A DNA stretch of 30,429 nt from PLA5 sp040901705 (GTDB taxonomy: Bacteria; Planctomycetota; Planctomycetia; Pirellulales; PLA5): contig JBBDYI010000138.1 in NCBI GenBank assembly GCA_040901705.1, forward strand, positions 1-30,429, in the 5' to 3' direction. Shown here piece after piece: positions 1 through 8,603 of the stretch. Under the pieces are notes generated by a model. That model was not told the DNA's origin. It saw only the letters and a list, made by a program, of their open reading frames with translations, and did not search any database. Both the position numbers and the translations under genes were made by a program. The first letter of the stretch is position 1, and each line of letters starts with the position of its first letter.

Positions 1-64
1 CAACGAACAAACAGCCCGTAAGCAAAATCAAAATCGTCAAACCAGCACGCCACACAGTAATCAT
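1..64 (-). CDS. Lipoprotein signal peptide, gene cut by the left window edge
   Basis: Only the first 21 codons are inside the window. They read MITVWRAGLTILILLTGCLF and then V. This is a short positively charged start, a hydrophobic core and a clear lipobox LLTGC with the cysteine at residue 18, so the product should be exported and lipid-anchored. The ATG at 64-62 is preceded on the minus strand by AGAGGAAG at a normal spacing, which supports the start. The gene diverges from gyrA, with about 290 bases between the two starts. Nothing can be said about the mature protein because it lies outside the window. Confidence 0.6.
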   Translation of the reverse strand, partial: MITVWRAGLTILILLTGCLFV

Positions 65-104
65 CCAGCTTCCTCTATGCCTGACCACTGACCACTGCCT
101 AAAA

Positions 105-132
105 AATCCGCCAACAAAAAACGCGGCGGATT
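105..132 (-). terminator. Hairpin with T-run on the minus strand
   Basis: AATCCGCC (105-112) and GGCGGATT (125-132) form a perfect 8-bp stem with a 12-base loop. Read on the minus strand the stem is followed directly by a run of T, as in an intrinsic terminator. It lies in the divergent space between gyrA and the lipoprotein start, so it would stop antisense transcripts coming from inside gyrA. No minus-strand gene upstream needs it, so the role is uncertain. A short direct repeat (TGACCACTGACCACTG) lies just to its left, around 82-97. Confidence 0.35.
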
Positions 133-357
133 GTCCCGAAATCGCCTCGGCGAGTCAATCCGAACGGCCCAATCGGGCGTCCGTCGACGGCCCCGCGAAG
201 CCGCCCCGTCAAGTCAATATTCGCCATGCCACAAAGCCTTTTGGCATAAGCACTTGCGACGCACGATTCCGCGCGGCGGGCAATTGCCAGCAGCCCTCAA
301 AACCGCTATATTCAGCGTTTTCGCATTTGCTCTGAAAGTCCGGGAAAGGAAGCACCT

Positions 358-3180
358 TTGGCCGACGATATTGACGACGTGGACGAGCCGACCGAGCCAG
401 ACGATTCGGGCGATGCCCAGCCGACCGGCGAGGGGGGCGACGGAGCCGGAATCGGCGATCAGGGAAACATTTACACGCTGCCCATCGAGCAGGAGCTCAA
501 GGACAGCTATCTCACTTACGCGATGAGCGTCATCGTCTCGCGTGCGCTGCCCGACGCGCGCGACGGCCTCAAACCGTCTCAGCGGCGAATTCTCGTCGCC
601 ATGAACGATCTGAATCTTTCGCCCGGCGCGTCGCGGGTGAAATGCGCGAAGATTTCCGGCGACACCAGCGGTAACTACCATCCGCACGGCGAAAGCGTGA
701 TCTACCCAACGCTCGTCCGCATGGCCCAGGATTGGAACATGCGCTACGTGCTCGTCGACAAGCAGGGCAACTTCGGTTCGGTCGCGGGCCTGCCGCCGGC
801 CGCCATGCGATACACCGAAGCCCGCATGTCGCCCTTCGCCTCGCTGATGCTCGAGGACATCAAACTCGACACGGTCGACTATGTCCCCACCTACGACGAG
901 CGGCACACCGAGCCGACCGTCCTGCCGTCGAAGTTTCCAAACCTGCTGGTCAACGGCGCGAACGGTATCGCCGTCGGCATGGCCACGAGCATCCCGCCGC
1001 ACAACCTCAGCGAAGTCTGCGACGGCGTCATCAAAGTGATCGACGAGCCGGACGTGTCGGTCGACGAACTGATCGAGTTGATTCCCGGACCGGACTTTCC
1101 GACGGGCGGCGTCATCTGCGGCCGCTCCGGCATCCGCCGCGGCTACCACACCGGCCGCGCCACGATCACGCTCCGCGCGAAAACCACCATCGAGCAAAAG
1201 GGCAACCGCCAGCGGATCATCATCAACGAGATTCCGTTCCAGCAGACCCGCGACCGGATCGAGGAACGCCTGTCGGACCTGGTCAACGAAGGCCGCGTCA
1301 AGGGCATCTCCGACATCCGCAACGAGAGTGACTTGGAAGAACCGGTCCGGCTGGTGATCGAACTAAAGAAAGACGTCGATCCGGAACTGGTGCTCAATCA
1401 GTTCTATCAGTTCTCGCCGCTGCAAGACACGTTCTCGCTGATCTTGCTCGCCCTGGTCGACGGCAAGCCGCGCGTGCTGTCGCTCAAGAACATGATCGAA
1501 GAGTTCATTCGGCACCGGATGGCGGTGATTCGTCGCCGCACGCTGTTCCTGCTAGCCGAAGCCCGGGCAAGAAAACACCGCGTCGAAGGCCTGTTGCTCG
1601 CCCACGCCAATATCGACGAAGTCATCCGCGTCATCCGCACGTCGAAAACGCAACCCGAGGCCAAGACGCGGTTGATGGCGATCGAGTGTCCCTCGTCGCT
1701 GATGCAGCGCGCGCTCGGCGATCGCGGGTTCGAGAATTTTCAAGCCGAACGCGGCGCGGCCCTGCACTACACGCTCACGCCCGTCCAGGCCGATGCGATT
1801 CTCCGCATGACGCTCGGTCAATTGGTCAATCTCGAACAGGAACGGCTCGCCCAGGAATTCGAAAAACTGCTCGACGACATCACCGAGTACAACCGCATCC
1901 TCTCCGACGAGCGAAACATCCTGGCGATCATTCGCGAGGACACGCTGGAAGTCAAACGCAAATTCGGCGACAAGCGCCGCACGGAAATCAGCGGCGAAGA
2001 GATCGGCCACATCGACCTGGAAGACCTGATCGACGAAGAGAACATGGTCGTCTCGATCAGCCACAACGGTTACATCAAGCGGACCGCGGCCAGCGTCTAC
2101 CGCGCGCAGCGCCGCGGCGGCAAGGGCCTCACCGGTGCCAAGACCGACGAAGAAGACCCGATCCAGCACCTGTTCGTCGCCAGCACGCACGACTACCTGC
2201 TGTTCTTCACCAACTTCGGCAAGGTCTACTGGCAAAAGGTGTACGACCTGCCCCAGTCCGGCCGCGACAGCCGCGGCCGCGCGATCGTCAACCTGCTGAA
2301 CCTCGCCGAGGGCGAGCAAGTCGCCGATTGCCGCGCGGTGCGCGATTTCAAAGCGCCCGACCACTACCTCATCATGGCCACGAAAAAAGGCCTCGTTAAG
2401 AAGACTCCGCTCGACGCCTACAGCCGTCCCAAGCGCGGCGGCATCATCGCCATCAAGCTCCGCGACGGCGATGAACTGGTCGATGTGGCCGTGACCAAAC
2501 GCGGCGACGAGATCGTGCTCGCCACCGCCCACGGCATGGCGATCCGCTTTAGCCAGTCCGATGCCCGGCCGATGGGCCGCAACTCCAGCGGTGTGAAAGG
2601 CATTTCACTCGCCGGCGACGACTGCCTCGTCGGCATGGTCGTCGCCGATCCCGACGCCACGCTGCTCACCGTTTGCCAACACGGGTACGGCAAGCGAACG
2701 ACGTTCGGCCCCAACAGCATCGACTCATCCGACGAAGGCCCCGAAGTCGAAGCAACCGACGACGCAGCCGACGATATCGCCGACGAAACACCGGAAACGC
2801 CGGACGTTACTGGCACGGGCGATGAAACAAACGGCGATGAAACAAACGGCGAAGAAGACAGCGGCTCGTCCGGCGCTCGCTATCGCACGCAGCGCCGCGG
2901 CGGCAAGGGCCTCCGCGACATCAAAACCACCGACCGCAACGGCCCGGTGATTGGCATCTGCCGCGTCGACGACACCGACGAAGTGATGATGATGACCGCC
3001 CGCGGTAAGATTCAAAAAATCCGCGCCGCCGACGTCAGCGTCATCGGCCGCAACACCCAAGGCGTCCGCATCATGACGCTAGACGAAGAAGACACGCTGG
3101 CGGCCGTGGTCCGCGTACCGAAGGACGAAGAAGACGAAGCGCCCGTCGAAACGGCACCCGAAGCGCCGCCCATCGCATGA
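358..3180 (+). CDS. gyrA: DNA gyrase subunit A
   Basis: This is the A subunit of DNA gyrase, which cuts and rejoins DNA during negative supercoiling together with GyrB; no gyrB is in the window. The start is a TTG at 358 preceded by GGAAAGGAAG, giving 940 residues, longer than the usual 800-900. The breakage-reunion domain carries the catalytic Tyr152 in AAMRYTEARM. The C-terminal pinwheel has two GyrA boxes with the sequence QRRGGKG, at residues 584-590 and 845-851. Between them an acidic linker of about 50 residues (roughly 789-840, rich in Asp, Glu and Thr) is inserted and accounts for the extra length. In the quinolone-determining region the residue equivalent to E. coli Ser83 is Ser113, but the Asp87 position is Pro117. 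The family assignment is secure; ParC is unlikely because of the canonical GyrA boxes. Confidence 0.97.
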   Translation: MADDIDDVDEPTEPDDSGDAQPTGEGGDGAGIGDQGNIYTLPIEQELKDSYLTYAMSVIVSRALPDARDGLKPSQRRILVAMNDLNLSPGASRVKCAKISGDTSGNYHPHGESVIYPTLVRMAQDWNMRYVLVDKQGNFGSVAGLPPAAMRYTEARMSPFASLMLEDIKLDTVDYVPTYDERHTEPTVLPSKFPNLLVNGANGIAVGMATSIPPHNLSEVCDGVIKVIDEPDVSVDELIELIPGPDFPTGGVICGRSGIRRGYHTGRATITLRAKTTIEQKGNRQRIIINEIPFQQTRDRIEERLSDLVNEGRVKGISDIRNESDLEEPVRLVIELKKDVDPELVLNQFYQFSPLQDTFSLILLALVDGKPRVLSLKNMIEEFIRHRMAVIRRRTLFLLAEARARKHRVEGLLLAHANIDEVIRVIRTSKTQPEAKTRLMAIECPSSLMQRALGDRGFENFQAERGAALHYTLTPVQADAILRMTLGQLVNLEQERLAQEFEKLLDDITEYNRILSDERNILAIIREDTLEVKRKFGDKRRTEISGEEIGHIDLEDLIDEENMVVSISHNGYIKRTAASVYRAQRRGGKGLTGAKTDEEDPIQHLFVASTHDYLLFFTNFGKVYWQKVYDLPQSGRDSRGRAIVNLLNLAEGEQVADCRAVRDFKAPDHYLIMATKKGLVKKTPLDAYSRPKRGGIIAIKLRDGDELVDVAVTKRGDEIVLATAHGMAIRFSQSDARPMGRNSSGVKGISLAGDDCLVGMVVADPDATLLTVCQHGYGKRTTFGPNSIDSSDEGPEVEATDDAADDIADETPETPDVTGTGDETNGDETNGEEDSGSSGARYRTQRRGGKGLRDIKTTDRNGPVIGICRVDDTDEVMMMTARGKIQKIRAADVSVIGRNTQGVRIMTLDEEDTLAAVVRVPKDEEDEAPVETAPEAPPIA
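2821..2850 (+). repeat. 15-bp perfect tandem duplication inside gyrA
   Basis: GATGAAACAAACGGC occurs twice in a row (2821-2835 and 2836-2850), in frame, giving DETNG twice in the acidic linker of GyrA. It looks like a recent slippage duplication in a segment under little constraint. Confidence 0.9.
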
Positions 3181-3190
3181 CGTTTGCGTG

Positions 3191-3207
3191 CGGTGGCGCT
3201 GCCACCG
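3191..3207 (+). terminator. Hairpin just after gyrA
   Basis: CGGTGGC and GCCACCG form a perfect 7-bp stem with a 3-base loop, ten bases after the gyrA stop. It is followed by TTCGTTTGCTTG, a weak T-rich tail. It may end or attenuate the gyrA transcript before the next gene, 77 bases downstream of the gyrA stop. It could also be a dispersed repeat hairpin rather than a terminator. Confidence 0.45.
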
Positions 3208-3257
3208 TTCGTTTGCTTGCCGCGCGACCTCGATCCTATTTCCGAAAGTGAGTCAGC

Positions 3258-4229
3258 ATGTCGCGCCGCGCGCTCGTCACCGGCATTACCGGCCAGGACG
3301 GATACTACCTTGCCGATTTGCTCTTGAAGCAAGGCTACACCGTGTCCGGCATGTTGCGGCCCGAGCCGCGGCAGAATTTCGCCCGTATCGCGCCGCTCGA
3401 AGACCGTCTCACGCTCGAAGTCGCCGACCTCAGCGATCAGCAGTCGGTGCTGGAACTGGTCCGCCGCGTCGCGCCGGACGAAATCTATAACCTTGCCGGC
3501 AACAGTTTCGTGCCCGACAGTTGGCAAGACCCCGTCGTCGCCGGCGACGTGATGGGCCTGGGCGTGGTCCGCCTGCTCGAAGCCGTCCGCGCCGTGAACC
3601 CTGCCATCCGTTTCCTGCAAGTCGGCTCCAGCGAAATGTTCGGCCAGGTCGACGTCGAGCCGCAACACGAGCGCACGCCGTTCCGCCCGCGCACGCCGTA
3701 CGGCGCGGCCAAGGTGCTGGCCGCCAACGCCGTGGCGAATTTCCGCCGTCATCACGGCCTGTTCGCCTGCACGGCGATCGCGTTCAACCACGAATCGCCG
3801 CTGCGGAACAAACGGTTCGTGGTCCGCAAAGTAACAGACGCCGTCGCGCGCATCAAACTCGGCCGGCAGGATAAGCTCATCCTCGGCAATCTCGACGCCG
3901 CCCGCGATTGGGGCTTTGCCGGCGACTACGTGCGGGCGATGTGGATGATGCTCCAACGCGACGCGGCCGACGATTTCGTGATTGCGACCGGCGAGAAACA
4001 CACGGTCCGCCGACTCGTCGAGCAAGCGTTCGCCCACGTGCAGCTCGACTGGCAGGCACACGTCGAGGTCGACCCGCAACTCTTCCGCCCCGAAGACAGC
4101 ACCACCCTCCGCGGCGACAGCACCAAGGCTCAAGCGGAACTCGGCTGGTCGCCGCAGATTCACTTCGACGAATTGGTCCGCATGATGGTCGACGCCGATT
4201 TGCAGCAGGTTCGCGCGGAAAGCGATTAA
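3258..4229 (+). CDS. gmd: GDP-mannose 4,6-dehydratase
   Basis: This extended short-chain dehydrogenase converts GDP-mannose to GDP-4-keto-6-deoxymannose, the first step to GDP-fucose, GDP-rhamnose and related sugars for surface polysaccharides. At 323 residues it is at the short end of the family. It has the NAD(P)-binding GITGQDG (residues 9-15), SSEMFG (124-129), the catalytic pair Tyr148/Lys152 in TPYGAAK, NHESPLR (178-183) and LGNLDAARDWG (209-219). The last two phrases are hallmarks of Gmd rather than of other sugar epimerases; a GDP-4-keto-6-deoxymannose reductase is the main alternative. The ATG at 3258 has GTGAG upstream. No partner sugar gene is adjacent, so the final sugar is unknown. 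Its stop codon overlaps the stop of the convergent gene at 4226. Confidence 0.9.
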   Translation: MSRRALVTGITGQDGYYLADLLLKQGYTVSGMLRPEPRQNFARIAPLEDRLTLEVADLSDQQSVLELVRRVAPDEIYNLAGNSFVPDSWQDPVVAGDVMGLGVVRLLEAVRAVNPAIRFLQVGSSEMFGQVDVEPQHERTPFRPRTPYGAAKVLAANAVANFRRHHGLFACTAIAFNHESPLRNKRFVVRKVTDAVARIKLGRQDKLILGNLDAARDWGFAGDYVRAMWMMLQRDAADDFVIATGEKHTVRRLVEQAFAHVQLDWQAHVEVDPQLFRPEDSTTLRGDSTKAQAELGWSPQIHFDELVRMMVDADLQQVRAESD

Positions 4230-5197
4230 TGCTGCCTGTTTTCGCCGGCATCTGACCCGGCCGCGTCATCATCGGCCGCGTCGTCCTCGGCCGGCTGCTC
4301 TACCTTTGGTTCGACCTTCTTCACGGCCGGCGGCGGACGACCGCCGATTCTCTGTCGTACGATCGGCTTTGGCCGGTCGGCGAAGTCGGCTCCGATCAAG
4401 TCCTCCAGCTTTCGCTTCTGCGCCGGCGAAAGCTCATCGAGTATCTCCTTGCGCGCTTCTTCGCGCAGCTTGGCGAACTCTTCTTCCAACCGCTGTTGAA
4501 CTTCGTTCGCCTTCCGCCGGATCCGCTCCTTTTGCGCGTCGTCGATGTCGAGCGTCTTGGCCAGTTCCGTATCGACCAGCGACCCGGACGTGCCGCGCTG
4601 CTTCATCTTCATGCGGAGCGAGATTTCTTCGAGCCGTTTTTTCTGATGCGGCAGCAACACATCATCGATCTTCTTGGCCAGTTCCTCGCGTAGTTCCTTC
4701 ATCACCTCTTGCGTATTCTGTAAATCGACCGACGGAGCGGCGATGCGAGGCGCGATGCCGCCTCCCGGGTTTATTCCGCCTGGATTGCCGCCGTCGCGCT
4801 GCTGTGTCTCGCGAATCCGCTGCTGATGCTGCTCGCGCATCTCGGCGAAACGTTTCTGCATCTGCTCCTGCATCTGCCGCTGGGCGTCGCGAATCTTCTC
4901 GCGCTGATCGTCGAGCAGTTCCAGTTCCTGCTGCACGTTGCCCTGGTCGAGCAGCGACGACGGATCGGTGCTCCACGGCTGGCTAAAGAAAAGTCCGCCG
5001 CCGTCGCCGCCGTTAATGATCAACGGCATCGCAAACGCGGGGCCGTCGCCCGGAGCAATTTCGATCTGCAGCGCCGGCGGCGCGATCGCGAATTCGACAT
5101 CCTGGCCCGTCGCGCTCCCGGCCAGCGCGCCGACCGCCAGCAGCGTCGAGCCGGTCAACATCAACCCCCGCAACACACGATGGATTCTCGCCAACAT
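4226..5197 (-). CDS. Secreted coiled-coil protein with LxxxQ motifs
   Basis: I do not recognise a named family. The start at 5197 is chosen because AGGAG lies about 8 bases upstream and because it opens a good signal peptide (residues 1-32, ending GSATGQ). A longer in-frame reading exists but lacks this. The mature part is predicted to be mostly helical and charged: a coiled coil at about 88-135 full of Gln, Glu and Arg, a Gly/Pro linker (136-158), a second helical region (160-270), and an acidic/Pro tail. LLPHQKKRLEEI (181-192) and LSPAQKRKLEDL (256-267) resemble the LTxxQ motifs of periplasmic Spy/CpxP-type proteins, so a periplasmic chaperone-like or stress-sensing role is possible but is inference. 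It is 323 residues long and convergent with gmd. Confidence 0.75.
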   Translation of the reverse strand: MLARIHRVLRGLMLTGSTLLAVGALAGSATGQDVEFAIAPPALQIEIAPGDGPAFAMPLIINGGDGGGLFFSQPWSTDPSSLLDQGNVQQELELLDDQREKIRDAQRQMQEQMQKRFAEMREQHQQRIRETQQRDGGNPGGINPGGGIAPRIAAPSVDLQNTQEVMKELREELAKKIDDVLLPHQKKRLEEISLRMKMKQRGTSGSLVDTELAKTLDIDDAQKERIRRKANEVQQRLEEEFAKLREEARKEILDELSPAQKRKLEDLIGADFADRPKPIVRQRIGGRPPPAVKKVEPKVEQPAEDDAADDDAAGSDAGENRQH

Positions 5198-5566
5198 GAG
5201 ATATCTCCTGTAACGACGAAACGCGATGAACGATCGAGAACGAGCTACCAAACGCAAGCCATCCAGCCCCGCGGCTCTCCCGGCCGACGCCGAATAAGTT
5301 ACCGCCCGCGCCGCGGTCTTTTGCACAAAATCCCTAAAATGCGAAAATCGACGCGCCACTCAGCCGGGCGCGACGGCCACCAGCCTATCCTCGCGGCCCC
5401 GGCCGCGCCAATCGCGATTCTCCTTATCCGCGTCTGCCACGTCGTCCGCCCTACCAGAGGCAAATTTCACCCACGAATTCTGCTGTGGAGGCTCGAATAA
5501 GAGTTCATTCACCGGCGTGCGTCAATTTCGTCGCATCGTGAAATGTGCCCGTGAAACGTGCCCAAG
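5198..5566. other. Intergenic space between 4226-5197 and 5567-6874
   Basis: About 370 bases with no convincing gene. It must hold the promoter of the coiled-coil protein (5197), but no clear -35/-10 pair could be picked out. The only structure seen is the 13-bp tandem repeat at 5538-5563, listed separately. Confidence 0.5.
5538..5563 (+). repeat. 13-bp tandem repeat with one mismatch
   Basis: GTGAAATGTGCCC (5538-5550) is followed directly by GTGAAACGTGCCC (5551-5563). It ends four bases from the stop codon of the PQQ-like protein. No function is evident. Confidence 0.75.
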
Positions 5567-6874
5567 TTATCTATTCCCAATGGCGTAGATGGCTTTATCC
5601 GTGCGAACAAAAAGCCGATCATCCGCCACCGCCGGACTGGAGTTGAACGTGGCCCGCGGTTCCACTTCGTTTGTCGCCAACAGTTCGTATTCGGGCTTCG
5701 CCGGCAGCACGAACGCCGTGCCTTGGCGGTTGAAGTAGTAGATTTTTTTGTCGGCCAGCACGGGCGAGGCGTAAACCTGGCCGGCCCCCCGGACGCGCTC
5801 TTCGTAGACGATTTTGCCCGTGACGGCTTCGGCGCAGTAAGCAATGCCGAGGTTTTCGTGCATCCAGTAGACGTGGCCTTCGTGGTAGACGGGCGACGTG
5901 ACGTTCGAGCCTTTCTTGCCGAGCCAGACGCGGTGGGTTTCGTCGACGTTGCCGCGGCCGCCGAGACGTACTGCCAGCGAACCGCCGGTGCGGCCGCCGA
6001 CGCTGTAGACGACGCCGTCGTGCGCGATCAGGCTGGGGGCCATGTACCAGTCGATCTTCGTGTCGGCGTTCCACAGTTCCTTGCCCGTGTCGGGATCGAA
6101 GCCGAGCAGCTTGCGGAAGATGGCGACGACAAGTTCGGTTTTGCCGTTGGCGGTTTGAGCGAGAATCGGCGTGTTCCAGGCTTCCTTGATGCCGCGGGCG
6201 CGCCAGATTTCTTTGCCGGATTCGCGGTCGAGGGCGACCATGGATTCGCTTTCGACGCTGGCGTTGACGATGACGGTGTTCTTGTAGAGGATCGGCGAGG
6301 CAGCGCTGCCCCAGCCGTTGGTGCCGTCGCCGACGTCGGTTTGCCAAAGCTGTTGGCCGTCGTGGTCGAAGGCCAGCACGCCGGACTTGCCGAAGAAAAC
6401 GTACACCCGGTCGGCGTCGGCGACGGGCGTGCTGGTCGCGTAGCCGTGCCCTTCGCGGTTCTTTTCCTCTTCGGGCTGCTTGGCGGCGACCTCCTTGGTC
6501 CAGCGAATCTTGCCGTCGGTTCGATTGAGACAGATCAGGTGTCGCGTCAATTTGGCGATGTCACCACGGTTCTCGCTGTAGCCCGTGTAGCACGTGAGGT
6601 AGATGCGGTCGCCGATGAGAATCGGGCTGGACGCGCCGGCACCGGGCAGGTCGGTCTTCCAGAGTACGTTTTCGTCGGCACTCCAGGTGGTGGGCAGGCT
6701 GTTGCTTTCGGCGATGCCGCTGCCGCCGGGGCCGCGGAATTGCGTCCAGTCGCCGGCCGTGGGATTCACGCTGGCGGCATCGCCAACTGCGTCGCCACCA
6801 CCACAGGCAGTGCCGGCGACGAGTACGAACAAGGTCAGTGTGGCGGACAGGTGGCGAATTCGGGGCGATCGCAT
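5567..6874 (-). CDS. Exported PQQ-like beta-propeller protein
   Basis: 435 residues. The ATG at 6874 has GAGGAG upstream and opens a signal peptide; Cys24 follows LVAGTA, so it may be a lipoprotein, although the -3 residue is Gly and the lipobox is imperfect. The mature part begins WTQFRGPGGSG, the usual opening of the planctomycete PQQ-like family. It continues through repeated propeller blades with phrases such as VLWKTDLPG, GKIRWTKE, GQQLWQTD, GKEIWRARG and GKELWNAD, where the pattern G-x-x-x-W is the blade signature. It is a seven- or eight-bladed scaffold without an added enzyme domain or cytochrome motif (no CxxCH). Whether it binds pyrroloquinoline quinone cannot be told. It lies 134 bases downstream of the Tm-1-like gene on the same strand and could share its transcript. 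Confidence 0.88.
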   Translation of the reverse strand: MRSPRIRHLSATLTLFVLVAGTACGGGDAVGDAASVNPTAGDWTQFRGPGGSGIAESNSLPTTWSADENVLWKTDLPGAGASSPILIGDRIYLTCYTGYSENRGDIAKLTRHLICLNRTDGKIRWTKEVAAKQPEEEKNREGHGYATSTPVADADRVYVFFGKSGVLAFDHDGQQLWQTDVGDGTNGWGSAASPILYKNTVIVNASVESESMVALDRESGKEIWRARGIKEAWNTPILAQTANGKTELVVAIFRKLLGFDPDTGKELWNADTKIDWYMAPSLIAHDGVVYSVGGRTGGSLAVRLGGRGNVDETHRVWLGKKGSNVTSPVYHEGHVYWMHENLGIAYCAEAVTGKIVYEERVRGAGQVYASPVLADKKIYYFNRQGTAFVLPAKPEYELLATNEVEPRATFNSSPAVADDRLFVRTDKAIYAIGNR

Positions 6875-7008
6875 TGCGTCTCCTCGTCGTTGGGGTTCGC
6901 GGAAACAGCCGTCTCTATGATAGGTATCGTAATCGCCCGTGGCGGCGGCAAGCAACACTAGGCGACGCGATGCGCGCACATAAGGGCGGCAGGGACGTTC
7001 ATTCGCTT

Positions 7009-8253
7009 TTATCGAGCGCGGAGCATCGCCAACAACCGACGGGCCATCGCTTCGGCGAACGCGGCGTCGTTGATATGCTGGTCGAGTTCGACCACTTCCA
7101 CGCAGTCGCTCGCGCCGGCTTCGGCAAGCTTCGTGCGGATCGCGGTGAATAGCGCCGATCGGGCGGCGGGATCGTCGAACGGCTGCCCCTTGGCGTCGAT
7201 GGCAGATACGCCGTTGGCCGGAAGAAACACGGCGACCGGTCCTCGGGCCGCGGCCAGCATGCGGCCGATTTCGCCACCGATCGCCGCGCATTCGTCGGCA
7301 GTCGTTCGCATCAGCGTCACGCTAGCGTTGTGCTGGTAGAACTTGCGGTCCGCAAACTCCGCAGGCACTGTTTCCGCCGCGTGAAAATTGACCATGTCGG
7401 TCGCGCCGACGGAAACGACTTGGGGAACGCCTTTTTCGGCCGCCGCGGTAAGGCGGTTCGGACCGGCGGACAGCACGCCGCCGACCAGTTCGTCGGCCAG
7501 TTCCGTCGTGGTGATGTCGAGCACGCCGGCGAACAGGCCGTCGCGGATGAGCGACTCCATCGCTTGGCCGCCCGATCCGACGGCGTGAAACACGACCACT
7601 TCATAACCGGCGTCGGCGAGGATGCGTTTGGCGGCTTCGACGCAGGGGGTGGTGACGCCGAACATCGTGGCCGCGACGAGCGGCTTGTCCGCCGTCGCGC
7701 CGTCGTGAGCAGCCGAACTCTGGGTCTCGCGGGCGCGGACCATGCCGGCCATCGCCGCGGCGGCGTTGCCGAGCACGGCCCGACTGATGCGGTTGATGCC
7801 GGCGATGTCGACCACGGCGTTGAGCATCAGGATGTCTTTGTCGCCGACGTAATGCCGGACCTGCCCCGAGGCGAGCGTGCTGACCAGCAGCTTGGGAACG
7901 CCAAGTGGCAAGGCGCGCATGGCGGCCGAGGCGATGGTCGAGCCGGCCGACCCGCCGAGTCCGAGCACGCCGGAAACCTTTTCGGCGGCAAAAGCGTCAG
8001 AAACGACGGCAGCCGCGCCGGCGGCGGCGATTGTGACGGCATGGCCGCGGTCGCCGCGCTGCTGGACTTCGGCCAAACTAGCACCGGCGGCGCTGTACAC
8101 TTGCTCGCGGGGGATATCGGCCGCAACCGCCGGTTTTCCCAGGCATCCGACATCGACCAGGGTCACAGCCGCGCCGTGCGAAGCCAGTTGCCGGCGAACG
8201 AACTCGGCCTCGTCGCCTTTGGTGTCAAGCGTAGCCAGGAGATAAATGGACAT
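7009..8253 (-). CDS. Tm-1-like ATP-binding protein (UPF0261 family)
   Basis: 414 residues, the normal length for this family. The N-terminal half starts MSIYLLATLDTKGDE and contains VLGLGGSAGS, a glycine-rich loop. The C-terminal half has FGVTTPCVEAAK, VVFHAVGSGGQAME, and a conserved core with VSVGATDMVNF. These are typical of the UPF0261 family, whose plant member is the N-terminal domain of the tomato Tm-1 virus-resistance protein, which binds ATP. The bacterial role is not established; a catabolic or sugar-acid-related function has been suggested by context in other genomes, but nothing here supports it. The start at 8253 matches the conserved N-terminus, although no strong ribosome site is visible; the reading frame stays open to 8418. 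No signal peptide, so cytoplasmic. Confidence 0.88.
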   Translation of the reverse strand: MSIYLLATLDTKGDEAEFVRRQLASHGAAVTLVDVGCLGKPAVAADIPREQVYSAAGASLAEVQQRGDRGHAVTIAAAGAAAVVSDAFAAEKVSGVLGLGGSAGSTIASAAMRALPLGVPKLLVSTLASGQVRHYVGDKDILMLNAVVDIAGINRISRAVLGNAAAAMAGMVRARETQSSAAHDGATADKPLVAATMFGVTTPCVEAAKRILADAGYEVVVFHAVGSGGQAMESLIRDGLFAGVLDITTTELADELVGGVLSAGPNRLTAAAEKGVPQVVSVGATDMVNFHAAETVPAEFADRKFYQHNASVTLMRTTADECAAIGGEIGRMLAAARGPVAVFLPANGVSAIDAKGQPFDDPAARSALFTAIRTKLAEAGASDCVEVVELDQHINDAAFAEAMARRLLAMLRAR

Positions 8254-8603
8254 GGCGAGGCGGGTGGCCGGAGGTCGGGGAGCGAAGATTGACGGCTGAG
8301 GATTTACAACGGTGCTGACGGTTGCACAGAATGGGGAGGCGGTGGACAATGATTTGGGGACCGTGGCCGGCCGGAACGACAGCGGCTGGATTATCGGGCC
8401 AGGCACCACAACGTGCAAGAATTCGCGGCTCGGCGTTGAACCGATGCCGCCGTCCGCGTCACTTATGCGACAGGACGGAGTATGTCTGCGCGAGGCGGGC
8501 CGTGGTCGTACCGAGTACTACTAAATAGTTACGCATACTGTAGCGGATTCCGCACGCGATGGTGCGGGACGCGATTACCGCGATATTTACAACGAGGCGA
8601 TTT
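8254..8603. other. Divergent intergenic region
   Basis: About 350 bases separate the Tm-1-like start (minus) from the first exported paralogue (plus). Promoters for both must lie here. The stretch around 8515-8545 is AT-richer than the surroundings and is the likeliest promoter zone, but no box pair is convincing. No small gene was recognised. Confidence 0.4.

Noticed and set aside
3012..4163. A 383-codon minus-strand open frame
   Set aside because: It covers the end of gyrA and most of gmd on the opposite strand, both of which are certain genes.
5558..6961. A 467-codon plus-strand open frame
   Set aside because: It is antisense to the PQQ-like propeller gene, whose blades and signal peptide are clear.
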